35,850 bases of DNA, from positions 1 to 35,850 of the forward strand of contig JAIXZA010000076.1 in NCBI GenBank assembly GCA_027489965.1. Reading direction: 5' to 3'. Positions within the stretch are counted from its first letter, which is position 1, and each line of letters starts with the position of its first letter. The DNA is from Verrucomicrobiaceae bacterium. GTDB taxonomy: Bacteria; Verrucomicrobiota; Verrucomicrobiia; Verrucomicrobiales; Verrucomicrobiaceae. A program made the position numbers and the translations under genes. The notes beneath the pieces were generated by a model that had not been told where the DNA came from, made no database searches, and was given only the letters and a program-made list of their open reading frames with translations. Positions 8,606 to 16,730 of the stretch are shown piece by piece.

Positions 8606-11065
8606 ATGAGACACCTTCTTATCCCTCTGCTCTGGCTCCTCACCGCCGCCGTTATCAATGCCGACACTGGCAGCGCTGAGACTGGGGACGTCACCGTGAA
8701 CACGCGTGATGCGCCGACATTGACAGCGCTGGCGCTGAGCAGCGGAAAGCTGAGCCCGGCTTTTGCCAGCAGGACAACGAGCTACACGGCCAGCGTGGCC
8801 AATGTGGTGAGCTCCATCACTGTGACGCCGACACGAGCGCAGGCTAGTGCGACCCTCGAAGCACGGGCCAATGGAGCGACCTATGCCTCTGTAAACAGTG
8901 GCAAAGCGAGTGCGGCGCTTGCACTCAATGCAGGCATCAACACGGTGGACATCAAGGTGACTGCGCAGGATGGCGTGACCGCAAAGATCTACACCCTGAC
9001 AATAACCCGCACTACGGCTCCGGCGTTCACGGCCAATCCGGCCTCGCAACTAGTGGCACTGAGATCGGCTGTTTCATTCAGTGGCTCAGCTAGCGGCGGG
9101 GCGCTGAGCTACCAATGGCTCAAGAACGGAGCCAATATCAGCGGTGCCACCACGGGTGCCTACGGCTTCTCATCCGCCACGCTTGCCAATGCGGGAGGTT
9201 ACAGCATCAAGGCTGTCAACGCCTCCGGCAGCACGGTATCCAATGCGGCCCAACTCGGCGTGGTAGATACCTCTGCCAAGACGTCCATACTCGGCACGGC
9301 AGCCACTGCCAGCTTCACCGTCACTGCGGCTGGCAATGGGTTGACCTATGCCTGGAAGAAGGGCGGTAGCGATCTGCCGGTGGATGCGCGAATCACGGGA
9401 GCAACGACCAAGGCGCTCACCATCAAGAACCTCTCAACTAGCGATGCTGGGGTTTACACCTGTGTGGTCACGGGCCCTGGAGGCACGCTCAGCGGTGGTG
9501 CCAACACGCTGGTGGTGTTCAGTCAAAAGCCGGAGATCCTCACGCCAGTGGTCATGCCGGACGCCATCGTCAGCGGCAGCTACAGCTTTACAATCCCTGT
9601 CAATAATTCAGCTGACCTGACGCCCACCAGCTACACTGCCACAGGCCTGCCCACCGGGCTGACCTGCAACGCATCGACGGGGGTGATCAGTGGTCAACCA
9701 AGCGTGTCCAAAGCCACGCCTTACGCCGTGACGCTCAAGGCCAGCAACGCGAAGGGCACCTCTACGGCCACCACCACGCTGTTGGTGCAGGCGTTGCCGA
9801 CGAATGTGACAGGAACGTTCAATGGACTTATCGAACGCAACACCGTTCTTGGCGGGCCATCGGAAGGCAGCAAGCTGCAAGGGCATGGAGGCACTCTCAG
9901 TAATCTGGTGATTACCAGCACGGGTAACTTCACTGGCACACTGCAAGTGGAGGAGAAGAGTTACGGAATACTTGGGGTCAACCGATTGTATGCGGCTTTG
10001 GGTGCCGACCCAATCGGCTTGGTGCAAATCAAGCGCAGCGGAGCCAGCACGCTCCACTTCCAATTTATCATCAAAAGGACTAACGGCGAATTGGTGGGAA
10101 ACCTCAGTGAGCAACCGTTGTTCTTAAATCCTTCGGCACCAACCACTGCGGTGCACGGCTGGCGTCAGAGCGCCCCAACTGCGGGGCGAACCGGAGGTTA
10201 CACCGCTGCCTTGGATGTCCAGGATCAGGTGCTGGTGGGCGGCATCACCTACCCGCAGGGCAATGGCTACCTGACCACGAGCGTCAGTGCTGCGGGCGTG
10301 GTGACGTGGGGCGGGAAGCTGGCCGATGGCACGGCGATCATTGGCAGCAGCACGGTGGCAGCCGGGGGCGACATTCCGTTCCACCAACTGCTCTACAGCA
10401 CCAGCTCGGCAGCTATCGCAGGATCAGCACACGGCTGGGTGAAGATCAGCGACGACGCTGCCCCGACCGTCAATGGCGGCAGAGCGCTGTTAGATGGCAC
10501 CATCGACTGGCTCAAGAAAGCGCAAGCAACCAGCAGCACGACGCGCAGCTACAAGCAAGGGTTCCCGCTGCACAATCTGGTCGTGGCAGGAGGTCGCTAT
10601 GGGGCTCCGGCAGCCGGGGAGGTGCTGCTGGGATTGGTGGATGGTGGTGTGGGCACCACAAATGCAAGCCTCAAGTTCACCGAAGGCGGGCTGACGGGAC
10701 CTGCACCCATCGTTGGAGCGGTGATGGCGTCCAACGTGGGCAGCGTGCCGGTGCGCATCACCAGCACAAACGCGGTGGTGATGCCAACGGGTAGCGACAA
10801 CCCAGCAGGCGTGTCGTTGAAGATCAACGCCAGCAGCGGGCTGATGAGCGGCAGCTTCACGTTGAAGAACGACCCTGATCCGACGGACACCACGGCACCG
10901 ATCGCACTGCTGACTCGCAAAGCGAGTTACGCCGGGGTATTGGTGCCACGATTGGGCGTGGGTATCGGCCAGTTCCAGCTGGCAGAGCTGCCTTCGGAAC
11001 AAGGAGCGGTGAAGACCACGCTGAACACCTCACCGATCTGGTCGGGGCAGGTTATAATCGAGTGA
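8606..11065 (+). CDS. Secreted cadherin-like / Ig-module protein, paralogue of the first gene
   Basis: The ATG at 8606 was chosen because it begins a clean signal peptide (MRHLLIPLLWLLTAAVINA). The 819-residue product has a cadherin-like beta-sandwich (~residues 25-130, with LTALALSSGKLSPAF and TTSYTASV), two Ig-like modules (~133-305), a putative-Ig module with LTPTSYTATGLPTGLTC (~310-395) and the ~420-residue C-terminal region shared with the gene ending at 4785. It lacks that gene's RCC1 propeller and esterase. The C-terminal region contains no catalytic motif I recognise. A structural or adhesive surface role is an inference. The upstream bases overlap the end of the truncated accessory frame, suggesting a deletion junction. 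Confidence 0.8.
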   Translation: MRHLLIPLLWLLTAAVINADTGSAETGDVTVNTRDAPTLTALALSSGKLSPAFASRTTSYTASVANVVSSITVTPTRAQASATLEARANGATYASVNSGKASAALALNAGINTVDIKVTAQDGVTAKIYTLTITRTTAPAFTANPASQLVALRSAVSFSGSASGGALSYQWLKNGANISGATTGAYGFSSATLANAGGYSIKAVNASGSTVSNAAQLGVVDTSAKTSILGTAATASFTVTAAGNGLTYAWKKGGSDLPVDARITGATTKALTIKNLSTSDAGVYTCVVTGPGGTLSGGANTLVVFSQKPEILTPVVMPDAIVSGSYSFTIPVNNSADLTPTSYTATGLPTGLTCNASTGVISGQPSVSKATPYAVTLKASNAKGTSTATTTLLVQALPTNVTGTFNGLIERNTVLGGPSEGSKLQGHGGTLSNLVITSTGNFTGTLQVEEKSYGILGVNRLYAALGADPIGLVQIKRSGASTLHFQFIIKRTNGELVGNLSEQPLFLNPSAPTTAVHGWRQSAPTAGRTGGYTAALDVQDQVLVGGITYPQGNGYLTTSVSAAGVVTWGGKLADGTAIIGSSTVAAGGDIPFHQLLYSTSSAAIAGSAHGWVKISDDAAPTVNGGRALLDGTIDWLKKAQATSSTTRSYKQGFPLHNLVVAGGRYGAPAAGEVLLGLVDGGVGTTNASLKFTEGGLTGPAPIVGAVMASNVGSVPVRITSTNAVVMPTGSDNPAGVSLKINASSGLMSGSFTLKNDPDPTDTTAPIALLTRKASYAGVLVPRLGVGIGQFQLAELPSEQGAVKTTLNTSPIWSGQVIIE
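9245..11065 (+). repeat. Copy B of the ~1.8 kb direct repeat
   Basis: Partner of 2959-4785 in direct orientation. The two copies flank the M23-SUMF1 gene and the truncated DGR accessory gene, so recombination between them could delete or duplicate that segment. Confidence 0.85.
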
Positions 11066-11212
11066 TTTTTTGACGCTCACATTAACCAATTCGCGAAGCC
11101 GTTCTACGATAGATTTAGATGGTGTGTCTTCTGGGGGTAAATTAATGTTCGAACATCTGTGTACAAATTGCACTAACCCCAATCCTTCTTCGACTCTTGG
11201 CCTTTACCCTAA

Positions 11213-11452
11213 GTTCTCTTCCTTAGCTATGAAATAGCTCCTAGAGAACCGCGTCATCAGCCTGAACCCGATCTGGACCGCGCCGATGGCCGAGGCTTCA
11301 CGCCCTTGGCCTTCGATACCACGCCTGATTATTTGGACACGACTCCCCTTCCCCCGACCCCGGCCAAATGGACCTACAAAGTCATCTACCGCGTCGGCGA
11401 TCAACGCGTCGGCCAGTGGAGTGACGAAGTCATCGTCACCGTCGGCAGTTAA
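11213..11452 (+). pseudogene. C-terminal fragment of a secreted beta-sandwich protein
   Basis: The frame opens after a TAA at 11210 and has no credible start. Its last ~55 residues (from 11285) include LAFDTTPDYLDTT, WTYKVIYRVGDQ and VGQWSDEVIVTVG, ending at a TAA at 11450. This is the look of a fibronectin-III-like C-terminal domain of large verrucomicrobial proteins often found near Rhs genes. The preceding residues (rich in Pro, Arg and Glu) do not continue the fold, so an upstream frameshift or deletion is likely. The stretch 11066-11212 holds nothing else I can identify. Confidence 0.5.
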
Positions 11453-11464
11453 TCCTCAATCCAG

Positions 11465-11500
11465 CCAGAGGCGGGCACCCACAACCCGCCTCTGGTTTAT
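11465..11500 (+). terminator. Rho-independent terminator-like hairpin
   Basis: A perfect 11-bp stem (11465-11475 with 11485-11495) has a 9-base loop and is followed by TTTAT. It lies 13 bases after the stop of the fragment at 11450, suggesting it ended the transcript of the original intact gene. Confidence 0.7.
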
Positions 11501-11532
11501 TGGATCATCTTCGATTGGCCATCTTCAAGCAC

Positions 11533-11928
11533 ATGAACGAATCCCAAATTTCGATCCTCGAGACCCTTGATGAAGAAGACTACCACGGAGTTCTGCACAA
11601 GATCGAGCAATTGACCGCGCATGACCAGAATCATGGACGTATGATCATCGCGAAAGCTGATGCCTATTACGAGTTAAAGAATGACATTGAGGCTCTCAGT
11701 TGGTATCTGAAATACTATCAAATGTATCCGAATGGAGGAGGCGTGGGGTTTGCTCTTTTTGGGGCGGCTGTGTGTTTAAAAAACTTAGATCTTCAACCGG
11801 AAGCCTACTCAGTCCTGCAATTAGCTCCTCAAGATCACGCCGACCTTCAAAAGGAAATCGAAGATTCCAAAGAGCGTTTGGCTAAACAAAAACAGGCACG
11901 AGACCTGTTGGTGATTTTCAATATGTGA
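11533..11928 (+). CDS. Small TPR-like protein, possible Rhs-associated immunity protein
   Basis: The ATG at 11533 (MNESQISILETL) is preferred to an upstream start inside the terminator's trailing bases. The 131-residue product is soluble and helical. It has alternating helix pairs (EEDYHGVLHKIEQL, GRMIIAKADAYYELK, DIEALSWYLKYYQMYP) of the TPR/Sel1 kind and an acidic N-terminus. The next gene starts 5 bases after its stop, so the two are probably co-transcribed. Base composition is more A+T-rich than the surrounding long genes. Its position in Rhs debris fits an orphan immunity gene, but no toxin remnant directly ahead of it is recognisable. The function is not known. Confidence 0.65.
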   Translation: MNESQISILETLDEEDYHGVLHKIEQLTAHDQNHGRMIIAKADAYYELKNDIEALSWYLKYYQMYPNGGGVGFALFGAAVCLKNLDLQPEAYSVLQLAPQDHADLQKEIEDSKERLAKQKQARDLLVIFNM

Positions 11929-11933
11929 GCGGC

Positions 11934-12443
11934 ATGAATAGGCGAAAAAGCGACAATCTTCAAAACATGATCGATGATATTATCGATAAGGCGACACCTT
12001 GGGAAATTAAGCTTGAGTTGGCCGATTCGATTGCTGAGAAATATGGAGCCAAAGCCACGGCGCATCTCTACTCCTTGCTGGAGAGCGAAGACGGACAAGT
12101 GAGAAATGCGGCAGCACTGGCACTCAAAGACATCAAGGATTCGACCGCTGTTGATGCACTCATGCGTGCCATTCACAATCCTCAGAACAGTCAAAATCGC
12201 TCAACTCTAGTCTATGCTTTATCCGCCATGGATTGCAGCGCCTATTTCTCAGAAATTGTGACTCTTACGCTATCACCAAGGCCAGATGTCTGTGGGGCTG
12301 CGTGTGACGTATTTTTTGACCAAGGTTTTTACGTGACCAACGAGGTCGTTCAGCAGGCTATCGAAAGAGTCACTGGCGCTAAGATTGAGCACGATCTGAA
12401 AGACGGGCTTCTTCGACGACTCGCCGAATTTGATGAGCCGTAG
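11934..12443 (+). CDS. HEAT-repeat-like protein, possible immunity protein
   Basis: The frame could start at a GTG at 11925 overlapping the previous stop, but the ATG at 11934 (MNRRKSDNLQ) is the more usual choice. The 169-residue product has helical repeats of the HEAT type: YSLLESEDGQVRNAAALAL and KDIKDSTAVDALMRAI, then further repeats with PRPDVCGAACDVFF. Such repeats bind protein partners. Together with the TPR-like gene before it and the Rhs fragments after it, this suggests an immunity or chaperone role. That role is inferred from location only. Confidence 0.65.
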   Translation: MNRRKSDNLQNMIDDIIDKATPWEIKLELADSIAEKYGAKATAHLYSLLESEDGQVRNAAALALKDIKDSTAVDALMRAIHNPQNSQNRSTLVYALSAMDCSAYFSEIVTLTLSPRPDVCGAACDVFFDQGFYVTNEVVQQAIERVTGAKIEHDLKDGLLRRLAEFDEP

Positions 12444-12461
12444 AGACTTCCAACTTTATTC

Positions 12462-12641
12462 GTGAACACTCGCAAATTATTTATCAACTCACTGAAATTC
12501 TTACTGGTGGTCATTTTTTCAATTCTAATCTATCGAGTCGTTACTTTATATCGTGCGTTCGGTGATAAGGAGCAAGAATGGTATGATACTAGAGATAAGG
12601 TAATCAAAGATTTGAAGGATGTTCCCATCCGTAAGCTTTGA
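12462..12641 (+). CDS. Small single-pass membrane protein, possibly truncated
   Basis: A GTG at 12462 opens a 59-codon frame. It has a basic start (NTRKLFINSLK), one clear membrane span (FLLVVIFSILIYRVV) and a charged outer tail (GDKEQEWYDTRDKVIKDLK). Its stop overlaps the first base pairs of a Rhs YD-repeat remnant, so the 3' end may be artificial. It shows the same A+T-rich composition as the two genes before it. The function is unknown; it could be a membrane-bound immunity protein or a chance open frame. Confidence 0.4.
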   Translation: MNTRKLFINSLKFLLVVIFSILIYRVVTLYRAFGDKEQEWYDTRDKVIKDLKDVPIRKL

Positions 12642-12757
12642 TCAGCGTTGGGGTTACGATTCGATTGGCAATCGCACCCGTGAGCATGATCTTACCACCA
12701 ACGTGACTGCCGAGTACAGCCACAACAACACGAACCAACTACTCACTAGATGGCCAC
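12637..12757 (+). pseudogene. Rhs YD-repeat remnant 1
   Basis: The + strand reads QRWGYDSIGNRTREHDL, then TAEYSHNNTNQLLT, a YD-repeat signature. No start, core domain or toxin tip is attached. The likeness to remnant 2 ends near 12757, after which the frame becomes low-complexity until the PIN gene. Confidence 0.7.
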
Positions 12758-12802
12758 ACGAGCGCAACGAAAGGCTCGCAAAACCCGCCAATACCTGCCA
12801 AC

Positions 12803-13285
12803 ATGAAACCCATGCACAAACCCACACTCTATCTCGATACCTCCGTTGTCGGCGGCTACTTCGATGACGAATGGAAGGACGCCACGCAAGAGATGTTTCG
12901 ACTTGCCGACCTAGGGCTTTATCATCTCATCGCCTCTGTTGTCACCGCCACCGAAGTCATGGGCGCACCGACCAACGTGCAAGGCCACTTTGCTAACATC
13001 TTCGCCGATCCCGCGCAATTGCTTGAACTGAGCGACGAAGCCGAAACCCTGGCGCAAAGCTACATTGCTGCCGGAGTCGTCACGCCCAAGTATCTCGACG
13101 ACGCTCGCCACATCGCCATTGCCTCCATTCACGCGCTACCGATTGTTGTGAGCTGGAACTTCAAGCACCTCGCCAACATCAAACGCGAAGCTGGATTTAA
13201 TGCAGTGAACCTGTTGCAAGGCTACCCGCAGATCCGTATCTTAACGCCATTGCAGCTATTGAACGAACCTGATGACAACGAGTAA
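12803..13285 (+). CDS. PIN-domain toxin (VapC-like ribonuclease)
   Basis: The 160-residue product starts with LYLDTSVVGGYF, the first PIN acidic motif (D12). E51 (TATEVMGAP) and D99/D100 (LDDARHIAIAS) follow, and then a SWNFKHLAN segment. These are the acidic residues that hold Mg2+ in PIN ribonucleases, and the length is right for the family. An internal ATG at 12812 is a possible alternative start. The small gene starting at 13290 is its likely antitoxin, in a toxin-first order. The cassette sits between Rhs remnants 1 and 2. The RNA target is unknown. Confidence 0.82.
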   Translation: MKPMHKPTLYLDTSVVGGYFDDEWKDATQEMFRLADLGLYHLIASVVTATEVMGAPTNVQGHFANIFADPAQLLELSDEAETLAQSYIAAGVVTPKYLDDARHIAIASIHALPIVVSWNFKHLANIKREAGFNAVNLLQGYPQIRILTPLQLLNEPDDNE

Positions 13286-13289
13286 TCCT

Positions 13290-13469
13290 ATGAAGACCAA
13301 GACCTTTGATGCCGTGCTGGAATCGCGCCGCTGGAAAGCCAACGTCGCGCAGCAAACTCAATCCATGAACCGCGAGCAAGTGCTCGAGTTCTTCGACAAA
13401 GACAAAGCTTTGGCCGCACTCGCCAAGATGCGCCAAGCCGCACTTCAACGAGCTAAAGCGCAAGCCTAA
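13290..13469 (+). CDS. Antitoxin-like partner of the PIN toxin
   Basis: This 59-residue basic helical protein (MKTKTFDAVLESRRWKANV, then MNREQVLEFFDKD) resembles the short antitoxins paired with this kind of PIN protein. An in-frame ATG at 13272 overlaps the toxin's end and would add six residues; the ATG at 13290, four bases after the toxin stop, fits the family's usual start. It would bind and block the toxin. No DNA-binding motif is evident. Confidence 0.65.
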   Translation: MKTKTFDAVLESRRWKANVAQQTQSMNREQVLEFFDKDKALAALAKMRQAALQRAKAQA

Positions 13470-13569
13470 ACCCTCATTCTCCAGCCGTCTCGCCCATGCG
13501 CAGGATGCACACCCGTCCGACGTTCCGCATCTCGGCCCTAGGCGAAGCTCAAGCACGCTGGCGAGTGAG

Positions 13570-13971
13570 ACTTAGCGGGTCGGCAACTGGTTTCTCCTGG
13601 AACGGCCGCGAGGACATGGCTACCTGGCAGCGGAAACTCGGCAGCACGGCGGACCGTGAGACGAAGTACGATCTCGGCCATGATGCCGCGCATCAGCTGG
13701 TGAGCGCCACCTTAAAACAAACCAGTGACAGCGCCGTGGTGAAAGATGAGCGTTGGGGTAACGATTCGATTGGCAATCGGACGAGCGAGCATGATCTTAG
13801 CACCGGAGTGACCACGGACTACAGCCATAACACCACAAACCAACTCGTGACCAAGATGACCCACAGCAGCGGCCAAAAGCCCTGGGTAAAGGGCATCTGG
13901 ATAAGGCGGAACACGTCAATCTCGGCTCCGGCCCCTTAGTGGTGAAGGGAGAAAGCTTCAGTCTAGGATTG
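13570..13971 (+). pseudogene. Rhs YD-repeat remnant 2
   Basis: The frame reads GFSWNGREDMATWQRKLG, then a YD-repeat run with KYDLGHDAAHQLVSA, ERWGNDSIGNRTSEHDL and DYSHNTTNQLVTKM, ending SSGQKPWVKG. Around 13890 the likely original frame shifts: a second frame from 13891 reads GHLDKAEHVNLGSGPLVVKG. There is no credible start or toxin tip. It is a decayed piece of a Rhs protein. Confidence 0.7.
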
Positions 13972-13977
13972 CGGCAG

Positions 13978-14505
13978 TCATCTCCCGAGTCGATCCAAGC
14001 GTGCTAGTGCCAGAGTACGACCCTCAGCCTTCTCAAATGAAGTCGTATTCAGCCGCTCGCGTAAAGTCTCTTTGGACACCATGCGGTGACTCAGCAGTGC
14101 CGCTACAAAAACCAAGTCCTTTTCACGAGCTGCCACAAGTTTACTGACGGCCAAGTCATGTGGTTCCAGGCACCATCCGATGCTGCCACGGGTGTTTTCA
14201 TTCTCGACTCGAACGAGGCGCTCCTGCCAACCTGAAGGCAACACAGCCGTGGTTTCATCGACGCCATGAGCGTAATAACCAAATGTTTCATGGAACATGG
14301 ACCGCTCCCCAATAGAGCCATCAATGACGATGGAATGTTCGGGGCAATCCTTGGGGTACACATCTGCTTCCATCGAGACGAGTAACTCCTGCGGGGCATC
14401 TGGGTAGGTGCCCAGAATGGATTGACTGCCAATCACGATGATTTCACGCGTGTCTGCATTACCTGCTGCGGCGCGGATGATATGCTCAAGCTGATAGCGA
14501 TTCAC
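13978..14505 (-). CDS. DUF6036-type nucleotidyltransferase-like protein
   Basis: A GTG at 14505 gives NRYQLEHIIRAAAGN, the usual start of this family. The longer frame up to 14592 overlaps the upstream gene and reads as its shadow. The core has IIVIGSQSILG, then SMEADVYP, with an acidic pair after the GS as in minimal nucleotidyltransferases, and PHDLAVSKLVAAREKD, typical of the DUF6036/AbiEii-like group. At 175 residues it is slightly short, and the C-terminal ~25 residues look normal. It overlaps the upstream partner by 20 bases, so translation is likely coupled. The role may be toxin or modifier in a two-gene addiction-like unit; this is inferred. Confidence 0.72.
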   Translation of the reverse strand: MNRYQLEHIIRAAAGNADTREIIVIGSQSILGTYPDAPQELLVSMEADVYPKDCPEHSIVIDGSIGERSMFHETFGYYAHGVDETTAVLPSGWQERLVRVENENTRGSIGWCLEPHDLAVSKLVAAREKDLVFVAALLSHRMVSKETLRERLNTTSFEKAEGRTLALARLDRLGR

Positions 14506-14815
14506 GACTGTGGAAATGTTTAATAATGGATGTGCGCTCGGCTGTCGTGAGCAGCCCAGCAAAGGGACTGGACTGACGCAGTCGACACGCATACTCGTCG
14601 CTGCTAAGCAGGATGGCGATCACCACTTCGAGGGGGCCATTGAGCAATGAACGCCATTCCAAGAAGACAGGTCGAACCGACGGTGAACAAGTATTCAGCC
14701 AGCGTTCCAGATTCGCCAAACCACGATTCACCAACGCAGGCTCCGCCAGTAACTTCTGTGCTGTAAGGCGATCAAAAGCTAGGCTGCGTTCGTCGATGTA
14801 ACAATGCTTGTTCAT
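14486..14815 (-). CDS. Conserved partner protein of the DUF6036 gene
   Basis: The ATG at 14815 gives MNKHCYIDERSLAFDRLTAQKL, followed by helices and LRQSSPFAGLLTTAER near the C-terminus. I recall this kind of protein directly upstream of DUF6036 genes. The 109-residue length and the 20-base overlap with the downstream gene support a two-gene unit. It has no catalytic motif I can see. It may be the antitoxin or a regulator; the assignment is by association. Confidence 0.65.
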   Translation of the reverse strand: MNKHCYIDERSLAFDRLTAQKLLAEPALVNRGLANLERWLNTCSPSVRPVFLEWRSLLNGPLEVVIAILLSSDEYACRLRQSSPFAGLLTTAERTSIIKHFHSRESLSA

Positions 14816-14962
14816 GGAGAGAGGTAAAAGGCTACGCCTCTAAACTTAGTGTGGCAAGTTGGGAAAAGTTGAGGAGGCTTTGAAAGCCTGAGATCCATCA
14901 GGCAGAATGAGTCGGTAATGAGACAGCCTTTGCCTGACTGAAGGCCTAGACGAGCGGGTGAA

Positions 14963-15021
14963 TACTCTTATACAACACGAACCAGTTCGTGACCTAGAAG
15001 ACCGACAGCAGCGGTCAAAAG
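14963..15021 (+). pseudogene. Rhs YD-repeat remnant 3 (short)
   Basis: By nucleotide comparison with 13818-13878, this stretch is a third copy of the YSHNTTNQLV...SSGQK segment, with a one-base indel and an in-frame TAG. Only ~60 bases remain. The rest of 14816-15050 has no gene I can support. Confidence 0.55.
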
Positions 15022-15050
15022 AACTAGTGGAAGGCCATTGGTATCAAGTC

Positions 15051-15117
15051 GTCCGCACAGTCCTCTGTGCGGCATTGCAGGCTGGGGGACGCTCGCCGCA
15101 CAGAGGACTGTGCGGAC
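15051..15117. repeat. Inverted pair of REP-like hairpins
   Basis: A 23-bp arm (15051-15073) is repeated as a perfect inverted copy at 15095-15117 with a 21-base spacer. Each arm is itself a hairpin of CCGCACAG and CTGTGCGG around a 4-base loop (TCCT or AGGA). This is the structure of bacterial REP/BIME elements. It lies 10 bases after the stop end of the sulfatase gene, so it may also act in transcript ending or mRNA protection. Confidence 0.75.
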
Positions 15118-15127
15118 CACTTGGGTG

Positions 15128-16603
15128 TCACTTGATGGCTTTGGCCTCGGGATACTTGGCAAGAATGGCGCGGAGTTGATTGACGACGTCGGGCTGCTCA
15201 CTGGCGAGGTTTTTGATTTCTAGCGGATCTCGCTCATAATCGTAGAGTTCGAGCTCAGCGCGATCAGTCGCGGCGCCGGGCGTCTTCCATTCGACGAGGC
15301 GGTAACGCTCGGTGCGGATGGCGCGGCCAAGGGTTTGTTTGGGGAAGCAGTGGAAGGCGTGGTCGCGCACTCGGGCTTGGGGGTCTTTGAGCACGGGCAC
15401 GAGGCTGAGGCCGTCGATGGGTTGATGGCCGGTGGGTGCGGGGAGATTGGCGAGTTCAGCGAGGGTGGGAAAGAGGTCCACGGACTCGGTGAGTTGGCGC
15501 GTGCTGCTATTGGGCTGGGTCACGCCGGGGGCACTGATGAGAATGGGGATGCGGTTGGCTTGCTCGTAGTTGGTGTGCTTGGTCCAGATGCCATGATCAC
15601 CGAGATGAAAGCCGTGATCTCCCCAAAGCACGATGAGGGTGTTCTCGGTGAGTCCGAGCCGATCCAGTTCATTAATGACCTTGCCGATCTGGGCATCGAC
15701 AAAGCTGGTGCCTGCATAGTAGCCGTGGATGAGTTTCCGTTTCAGTTCAGGAGAGATGGCCGAATCGCCCTCAGGCACGGGTTTGTAGGCGGCGATCTCG
15801 CCACCGCGCTTATGGGCCACTTTGGGCGAGCCTGCGGGATGCTCTTCAAAGGTGGGCATCGGCAGCTTTTGCGGATCGTGCATGTCCCAGTATTGTTTTG
15901 GCGCGGAGAACGGCAGATGCGGACGCACGAAGCCTGCAGCGATAAAAAAAGGCGTGCCGTCTTGCTGGCGGCGTTGTTGCGCGGCTTGCAGGCGCTTCAT
16001 CGTCTCGGCAGCGACGCGACCATCAGCGTAGTCGTTGTCTTTGACATCCGGGGATTCAAAGGCGGCTCCGCGCGGCAAGGATTTGATTTGGGCAAGCTTC
16101 TGATTGGTGAATAGCGCCTCTTCACGGGTGAGGAGCCCGCCCTTCGTGCTGTCGGAGTCGAGATATTCGATCACCTTGTCTTTGAAAGGCGGCACGCTGA
16201 AGGAAGTCGGATCGCCTTCATTGCCATGACCGACATGGAAGACCTTGCCGACGGACTCGGTGCGATACCCGCCATGCTTGGCAAAGTGTTGCGGCAGTGT
16301 CATGGCGTCTGGCACGAGTTTGCGCAGCGGACTGCCAAGACCATACAATCCAGTCGAGGTGGAATGGGAGCCGAGCATCAGCGTGAAGCGCGAGGGCGCA
16401 CACACCGATTGATTGCAGTAGGCCAAATCGAACCGCATGCCCCGCGCCGCAAGTCGGTCAATGTTGGGCGTCTTGGCTGCGACATCGCCATAACAACCCA
16501 GAGCAGGCTTTAAGTCATCGACCAGGATGAGCAAGACGTTGGGTCGCTCTGCCCGAGCAAGAAGCATGGGGCAGAGCGCGAGGAATCTGAGTAATCGCTG
16601 CAT
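15128..16603 (-). CDS. Exported sulfatase (iduronate-2-sulfatase-like)
   Basis: The 491-residue product has a signal peptide (MQRLLRFLALCPMLLARA). It has the sulfatase metal pair D29-D30 in NVLLILVDD, the formylglycine site C68-A-P-S-R, and LWGDHGFHLGDHG with further metal and active-site residues. It belongs to the type I sulfatase family and most resembles iduronate-2-sulfatase-type members; the substrate is probably a sulfated polysaccharide. The cysteine must be matured by a formylglycine-generating enzyme that is not in this window. A second sulfatase lies 127 bases upstream on the same strand, suggesting co-transcription. Confidence 0.93.
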   Translation of the reverse strand: MQRLLRFLALCPMLLARAERPNVLLILVDDLKPALGCYGDVAAKTPNIDRLAARGMRFDLAYCNQSVCAPSRFTLMLGSHSTSTGLYGLGSPLRKLVPDAMTLPQHFAKHGGYRTESVGKVFHVGHGNEGDPTSFSVPPFKDKVIEYLDSDSTKGGLLTREEALFTNQKLAQIKSLPRGAAFESPDVKDNDYADGRVAAETMKRLQAAQQRRQQDGTPFFIAAGFVRPHLPFSAPKQYWDMHDPQKLPMPTFEEHPAGSPKVAHKRGGEIAAYKPVPEGDSAISPELKRKLIHGYYAGTSFVDAQIGKVINELDRLGLTENTLIVLWGDHGFHLGDHGIWTKHTNYEQANRIPILISAPGVTQPNSSTRQLTESVDLFPTLAELANLPAPTGHQPIDGLSLVPVLKDPQARVRDHAFHCFPKQTLGRAIRTERYRLVEWKTPGAATDRAELELYDYERDPLEIKNLASEQPDVVNQLRAILAKYPEAKAIK

Positions 16604-16730
16604 GGGAAAGGAAACGAAAGGTAGCGAGCTTCATTTCGTTTCGAGTCCTCATGTGGCTATTCAATAGGCACACTTGAGGAGCGACCAACTTGCGGGCCTG
16701 AACTGGCGCATTCGCCCCTTGCCTTGGGCT

